Below, one piece after another: positions 59,772-64,000 of a stretch of 64,000 nucleotides of DNA. The notes beneath the pieces are model-generated. The model was given only the letters and a program-made list of their open reading frames with translations, was not told the origin of the DNA and did not search any database. Numbering within the stretch: the stretch's first letter is position 1; each line of letters begins with the position of its first letter. Made by a program: the position numbers and the translations under genes. The stretch comes from an uncultured Halieaceae bacterium (lineage in GTDB: Bacteria > Pseudomonadota > Gammaproteobacteria > Pseudomonadales > Halieaceae), in NCBI GenBank assembly GCA_913031575.1, contig CAJWEV010000006.1, positions 1-64,000 of the forward strand. The letters are read 5' to 3'.

Positions 59772-60983
59772 GTGAATGATCCTCTCATCGGGGGCTATTG
59801 CGACCCTCGATTTCAAGCTGTTCGTGATCAATTTGCCCGAGCGCTTGCCAGTGGATTTGATACTGGTGCCTCTGTAGCGATCGAGCATCAGGGCGAAATG
59901 GTGGTCAATCTGTGGGGTGGCTACAAAGATAGGAAAAAAACGGATCCCTGGTCTAATGACACGCTTATCAATGTATTTTCAACAACGAAAGCGCTCACCG
60001 CTACGTGCTTCCTGCAGCTGATTGACCGAGGCAAGGTAGATCTCGACGCGTTAGTCGGCGACTACTGGCCCGAGTATGCCTGTCATGGCAAAGAGAAAAC
60101 CCGAGTCAGTGATTTTTTATGCCACCGCGCGGCCATGCATGGCTTTCAGGGGGGAGTGCCCCAATTCGATTATCGCGAGTGGGATAAGTGGACTCACGCG
60201 CTCGCGCAACAGCGACCCTTTCGGGAGCCAGGTACCACCCAGGGTTATCATGCATTGACCTATGGTTGGTTGGTCGGCGAGTTGATTCGACGCATTGATG
60301 GTCGAAGCGTCGGGCAGTATTTTCGCGAGGAAATAGCGGAGCCCTTCGGTCTGGATTTCAAGATAGGTCTTGAAGATGCGGATATTGAACGTTGTGGTGA
60401 TATTCTTGTTGATCCCCAGCCGACGCCATGGGCTCTTATGGTCATTGCGATCGCGCCCGACTTTGTTCTGCCCAAATCACTTCGTTCGCTAAAGTCGTTT
60501 TTGAGGATGGGTGATCTCAAAGTTGCTTTCGCCTCAAAGTCCGCGCAGCCTGGAGAGATGAATTCGCGGGAATGGCGAGAGGCTGAAATACCCTCAGCAA
60601 ATGGGCATGGCACAGCCGAGTCCCTCGCCAAACTATTCGGTATTTTGAGTATGGGTGGTGAGAGAGACGGTAAACGGATTATTAGTCGGGAAACATTAGA
60701 ACTCGGACTGACGCCTCTGTCAGAAGGTCCAGACACCGTCCTTTTAGGCGCCCCTATTCGCTTTGGTGTTGGCTACGATCTTGGACTCGGCATAACAACC
60801 ATTAGACGGACACCGCACCCCAGCCGCATTTTCGGCCATTGTGGTGTAGGCGGCTCTGTCGCTTTTGGCGACCCTGAAACGGGTCTCGGGTTCGGCTTCC
60901 TCTGTAACCGGATGCATAAACTAAAAGATCTTTACCAGACTTCTTGTGGATTGACTGATATTGTCTTGGACATCGTTAGTTAG
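59772..60983 (+). CDS. Serine hydrolase (beta-lactamase / esterase EstB-like)
   Basis: FSTTKALTATCFLQLIDRGKVDLDA (SxxK); HALTYGWLVGELIRR; FGHCGVGGSVAFGDP. Confidence 0.9.
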   Translation: MNDPLIGGYCDPRFQAVRDQFARALASGFDTGASVAIEHQGEMVVNLWGGYKDRKKTDPWSNDTLINVFSTTKALTATCFLQLIDRGKVDLDALVGDYWPEYACHGKEKTRVSDFLCHRAAMHGFQGGVPQFDYREWDKWTHALAQQRPFREPGTTQGYHALTYGWLVGELIRRIDGRSVGQYFREEIAEPFGLDFKIGLEDADIERCGDILVDPQPTPWALMVIAIAPDFVLPKSLRSLKSFLRMGDLKVAFASKSAQPGEMNSREWREAEIPSANGHGTAESLAKLFGILSMGGERDGKRIISRETLELGLTPLSEGPDTVLLGAPIRFGVGYDLGLGITTIRRTPHPSRIFGHCGVGGSVAFGDPETGLGFGFLCNRMHKLKDLYQTSCGLTDIVLDIVS

Positions 60984-60997
60984 TTTTGCCGTCGAAG

Positions 60998-61804
60998 TTA
61001 GCTCACGTCCCGAAAATTGGGTTTACGCTTTTCAATGAAGGCGCGAATACCCTCACTCACGTGCGGAAAGTCGAACAGCATTCGCTGCGTATCTTTCTCG
61101 TACTCTAGTTGCTCGCTCAAGGTATTAGCGAACGCTCGATCATGCGCCTTTACGACCGCTTTGAGACCTGCGGTAGGTCCATCGGCTAATCTGCCGGCCA
61201 AGCGTAGCGCAGCCGACATTAAGCCTTTGTCGGCCACGCAGTCCCAGATGAGTCCCCAGGCTTTCGCATCCGAGGCGGATAGATTATCTCCCAACAACGC
61301 TAGGCCGTTAGCACGTGCACGGCCAACGAGATTCGGCAAGAACCAGGAGGCACCCATGTCGGGAATGATCCCGAGGTTAGGCCCGAAGACGAGTTTGAAC
61401 TTGGCGGTCTCTGCGGCAACTACAATGTCCCCGGCGAGCGCAAGACCGACACCGCCGCCTGCGGCAACGCCATTAATGGCGGTCACGACTGGTTTTGTGG
61501 ATTGAGCGACGGCTTTGATCAAGGGGTTAAAGCCTCGCTCCATATTCGCTGCAGTGGCCTCACCCGCGGAGACGCCCTTTGAGGCTGTCCAGCTTCGCGC
61601 GTTGAGATCAGCACCGGCGCAAAAGGCACGACCGGAGCCGGTGATCACGACGGCCCTAACTGCGCTGTCAGTTTTTGCTTCATGCATTGCATCAACGAGA
61701 CCTAGTGTCAGTGATTCATCCAGTGCGTTGAGAACCTCTGGCCGGTTCAGTGTGACCGTGAGTACGCCATTGTCGGCAAGATGGGTAAGAACAGATGCGC
61801 TCAT
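60998..61804 (-). CDS. Enoyl-CoA hydratase/isomerase family protein
   Basis: ITGSGRAFCAGADLNARS; INGVAAGGGVGLALAGDIVVAAETAKFKLVFGPNLGIIPDMGASWFLP. Confidence 0.91.
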   Translation of the reverse strand: MSASVLTHLADNGVLTVTLNRPEVLNALDESLTLGLVDAMHEAKTDSAVRAVVITGSGRAFCAGADLNARSWTASKGVSAGEATAANMERGFNPLIKAVAQSTKPVVTAINGVAAGGGVGLALAGDIVVAAETAKFKLVFGPNLGIIPDMGASWFLPNLVGRARANGLALLGDNLSASDAKAWGLIWDCVADKGLMSAALRLAGRLADGPTAGLKAVVKAHDRAFANTLSEQLEYEKDTQRMLFDFPHVSEGIRAFIEKRKPNFRDVS

Positions 61805-61915
61805 GCTAGGCCTCGATTTTTGTTGTTCTACTGGGACTACTTTACGAGTACTGGCGTGGCGGTGCTAGTAGCTCTTCAAAGGCAGTCTTTAGTCAGTTAG
61901 GCCGGTAGCCCATCT

Positions 61916-62134
61916 CTAGCGAGTGGGTAACCGAAACAGGTCCTCCACAGAGCATCCTAGGGCATCCGCAATCTTCAATGCGAGCACGGTCGATGGGACA
62001 TACATGCCATTTTCAATCGCGTTGATGCTTTTGCGCGAGACCCCAGCAAATTTACTCAGTTCTGCCTGCGTTAGACCCGCCTGCCGCCGCATCACCTCGA
62101 GATTATTGAGCAGCTTTGGATGGTGTTTTCCCAT
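61916..62134 (-). CDS. XRE-family small HTH regulator (YozG-like)
   Basis: NNLEVMRRQAGLTQAELSKFAGVSRKSINAIENGMYVPSTVLALKIADALGCSVEDLFRL. Confidence 0.9.
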   Translation of the reverse strand: MGKHHPKLLNNLEVMRRQAGLTQAELSKFAGVSRKSINAIENGMYVPSTVLALKIADALGCSVEDLFRLPTR

Positions 62135-62234
62135 TGTGAAGATATCGCCGCGCTTACCTGCGGTCGCTCGCAGGCTGATGTGTGAAATTTTGGAGTATCA
62201 CAGAATAGCCGGATGTAAGATGAATTGGCCTGAA

Positions 62235-62624
62235 TTATCGCTTTTCGAACTCTTCGACCGCTTGATTGAGTTCATCACCTGTCGGTGGGTACAAGTAGCC
62301 CGCAATCACGATCCCGAGTCCAATTAAGCCTACTAGTATGCCTATCCCCTCGAAGAATTTTCCCATTGCGAGAGCCCCTAAGGCGTATATACCTATGCCA
62401 ACAAAGAGGGTAATCACCCCACTGCGTCGGTAATCCGTAGGTTCACTCTTCTTCTCATCAAGCATAGACATCAGTTCATCGAGTCTATCTGGGTCATCGA
62501 TGGTCTTGGAGATTTCCAGTATGGTCGCCCGTCGTTCTTTACCCTCGATGTACTGCCAAAAAAAGGCGGCTAAGGGGATGATGAGGCCTATCATCATGCC
62601 AAAAATAGGAGTCATCTCGCTCAT
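62235..62624 (-). CDS. Small membrane protein (DUF6249-like)
   Basis: N-terminal TM, short charged segment, two C-terminal TMs; upstream of the XRE gene. Confidence 0.68.
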   Translation of the reverse strand: MSEMTPIFGMMIGLIIPLAAFFWQYIEGKERRATILEISKTIDDPDRLDELMSMLDEKKSEPTDYRRSGVITLFVGIGIYALGALAMGKFFEGIGILVGLIGLGIVIAGYLYPPTGDELNQAVEEFEKR

Positions 62625-62912
62625 TAGATAAGTCTCGCTTAGTGGGAATGTAACGTAAACGTATCATAGTGAGGAGAGAAGTAAAGGTTACATTTTGGTT
62701 TTAAAAATTTTGTACCTTTGATCACGATATCTGTGTGGTCTGGCCTATCCGAGCATCGGTTGATGCATGCCCGATGCGAAGACAATGATCAATAACTAAT
62801 TGACTCGCATAATAAGCCCTCGGGTCTCGCGACCTTGAGTGATTAACAAACTCACCCTTGCTTGTTATATGCTTTTAGCGCGTTGCAGCAGCGAGCTGAA
62901 TTAGGGGAAGAA

Positions 62913-64000
62913 ATGAGTGTTAAACATTATGACTGGACTGCCCATCATGCAGATGTTCGTGGCGACAAAGTAGCCATCGTCGATCTCGATACAGGTAAGG
63001 AAGTGTCTTACGCAGAACTGGACGACCGAGCCAGCAAACTGGCGGGTTGGATGCAAAGTCAAGGGTTTGAGAAGGGTGATCGCGTGGCTGTGCTCGCGGC
63101 GAATTGCCCGGAAATTTTCGAAGTAGCGTTTGCTTGTGCCAAGATCGGCGCAATCTGTTTGCCGCTCAATTGGCGCTTAACTGTTCCGGAGCTCGAGTAC
63201 ATACTGAACGACTCAGCGCCGAAGCTGCTGATCAGTGACATTAAATTTTCCCGCGAGGCAACTGAGTTGGCCGCCATCTGCTCAGTTGAGCTTGCGTTGC
63301 AGCTTGACTTAGACGATGCAAATTGCACCTATACCGCCACCCTGGCTGCTGCTCATCTGGAATATACGACGGTGGAATGCACCCATGACGATGTGGCGAT
63401 GATTATGTATACCTCGGGTACCACGGGTCATCCGAAAGGCGCGATGATCACCTTTGGCATGAACTTTTATAATGCAGTGAATTTAGGTCTTCCCGCCGGC
63501 GTGAACAGTGATACCGTGCAGCTCGTCGTGTTGCCGTTGTTTCATACCGGCGGTATGAATTGCTACGCAAACCCGATTTTGCATGCGGGAGGCCGTATTC
63601 TCCTCATGCGAGACTTCGAGCCCGGTCGAGCTTTATCGGTTATAGGCGATCCCGCTCTCGGGGTGACGCATTTTTTTGGGGTGCCGGCGCCTTACCAATT
63701 TATGATGCAGCATCCTGATTTTGCTGTCACAGATTTGTCGCGTCTGCAGACAGCAGGCGTTGGCGGCGCGCCGTGCGCCGAAGCAATTCTAACGGGTTGG
63801 CTTGACCGCGGCGTGCCTCTGGTGCAGGGCTGGGGTATGACCGAGACCAGTCCTGGCGGTACCATGCTGGAGGCGACTGATGCACTGCGTAAACTGGGGT
63901 CCGCGGGCAAGTGTCTTCTGCACACGGAAGTTAAGGTGGTCGATGACAACGGCGCTGAGCTGCCGTGGGGTGAGGTTGGCGAGTTGTTGATTCGCGGGCC
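62913..64000 (+). CDS. AMP-binding acyl-CoA synthetase (truncated by window end)
   Basis: ATG at 62913: MSVKHYDWTAHHADVRGDKVAIVDLDTGKEVSYAELDDRASKLAG...; P-loop MYTSGTTGHPKGAMIT; GWGMTETSPGGT. Open at window edge, hence absent from the ORF track. Confidence 0.94.
   Translation, partial: MSVKHYDWTAHHADVRGDKVAIVDLDTGKEVSYAELDDRASKLAGWMQSQGFEKGDRVAVLAANCPEIFEVAFACAKIGAICLPLNWRLTVPELEYILNDSAPKLLISDIKFSREATELAAICSVELALQLDLDDANCTYTATLAAAHLEYTTVECTHDDVAMIMYTSGTTGHPKGAMITFGMNFYNAVNLGLPAGVNSDTVQLVVLPLFHTGGMNCYANPILHAGGRILLMRDFEPGRALSVIGDPALGVTHFFGVPAPYQFMMQHPDFAVTDLSRLQTAGVGGAPCAEAILTGWLDRGVPLVQGWGMTETSPGGTMLEATDALRKLGSAGKCLLHTEVKVVDDNGAELPWGEVGELLIRG

Noticed and set aside
1-64000. CRISPR arrays, rRNA/tRNA genes, transposases, prophage or defence islands
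   Set aside because: No regularly spaced repeats, RNA gene signatures, integrase/transposase or known defence motifs recognised by reading; a dedicated scan (tRNAscan, DefenseFinder) was not possible.

Overview
This 64 kb window looks like a gammaproteobacterial chromosome segment, probably marine (taxonomy is inference). It is mostly dense housekeeping gene blocks. Left to right: a truncated TonB-dependent receptor (-) behind a TPP riboswitch; a complete type II secretion operon gspCDEFGHIJKLMN; a serine hydrolase with two Na+-coupled amino-acid symporters; a decayed SDR gene; a minus-strand run of VWA protein, membrane J-domain protein, small protein, HtpX and a DegS-like protease; msrA, rsmE, DUF2244, RluA-type, pdxJ, PPIase, SH3 and yciB; PHP, yciO, scpA, scpB and rluB; yciK, gph, ubiG and mtaD; gyrA, serC, pheA, tyrA, aroA, cmk, rpsA, ihfB, lapA, lapB and pyrF, then a broken comEA and a DHH phosphoesterase; and an acyclic-terpene-utilisation-like (Atu) cluster with further CoA-metabolism genes, ending in a truncated acyl-CoA synthetase. 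The most unusual observations are: (i) an intact 63-codon ORF next to rsmE that appears to join the extreme N-terminus of RimO in frame to its C-terminal TRAM end, with about 375 residues missing and the N-terminal cluster cysteine replaced; (ii) two multi-lesion gene relics that can be reconstructed base by base (SDR and comEA); (iii) a thiamine-riboswitch-controlled TonB receptor; (iv) a compact VWA/J-domain/metalloprotease/serine-protease run that may be an envelope quality-control module. I recognised no CRISPR array, rRNA, tRNA, transposase or prophage. All family calls come from reading motifs; no searches were run.
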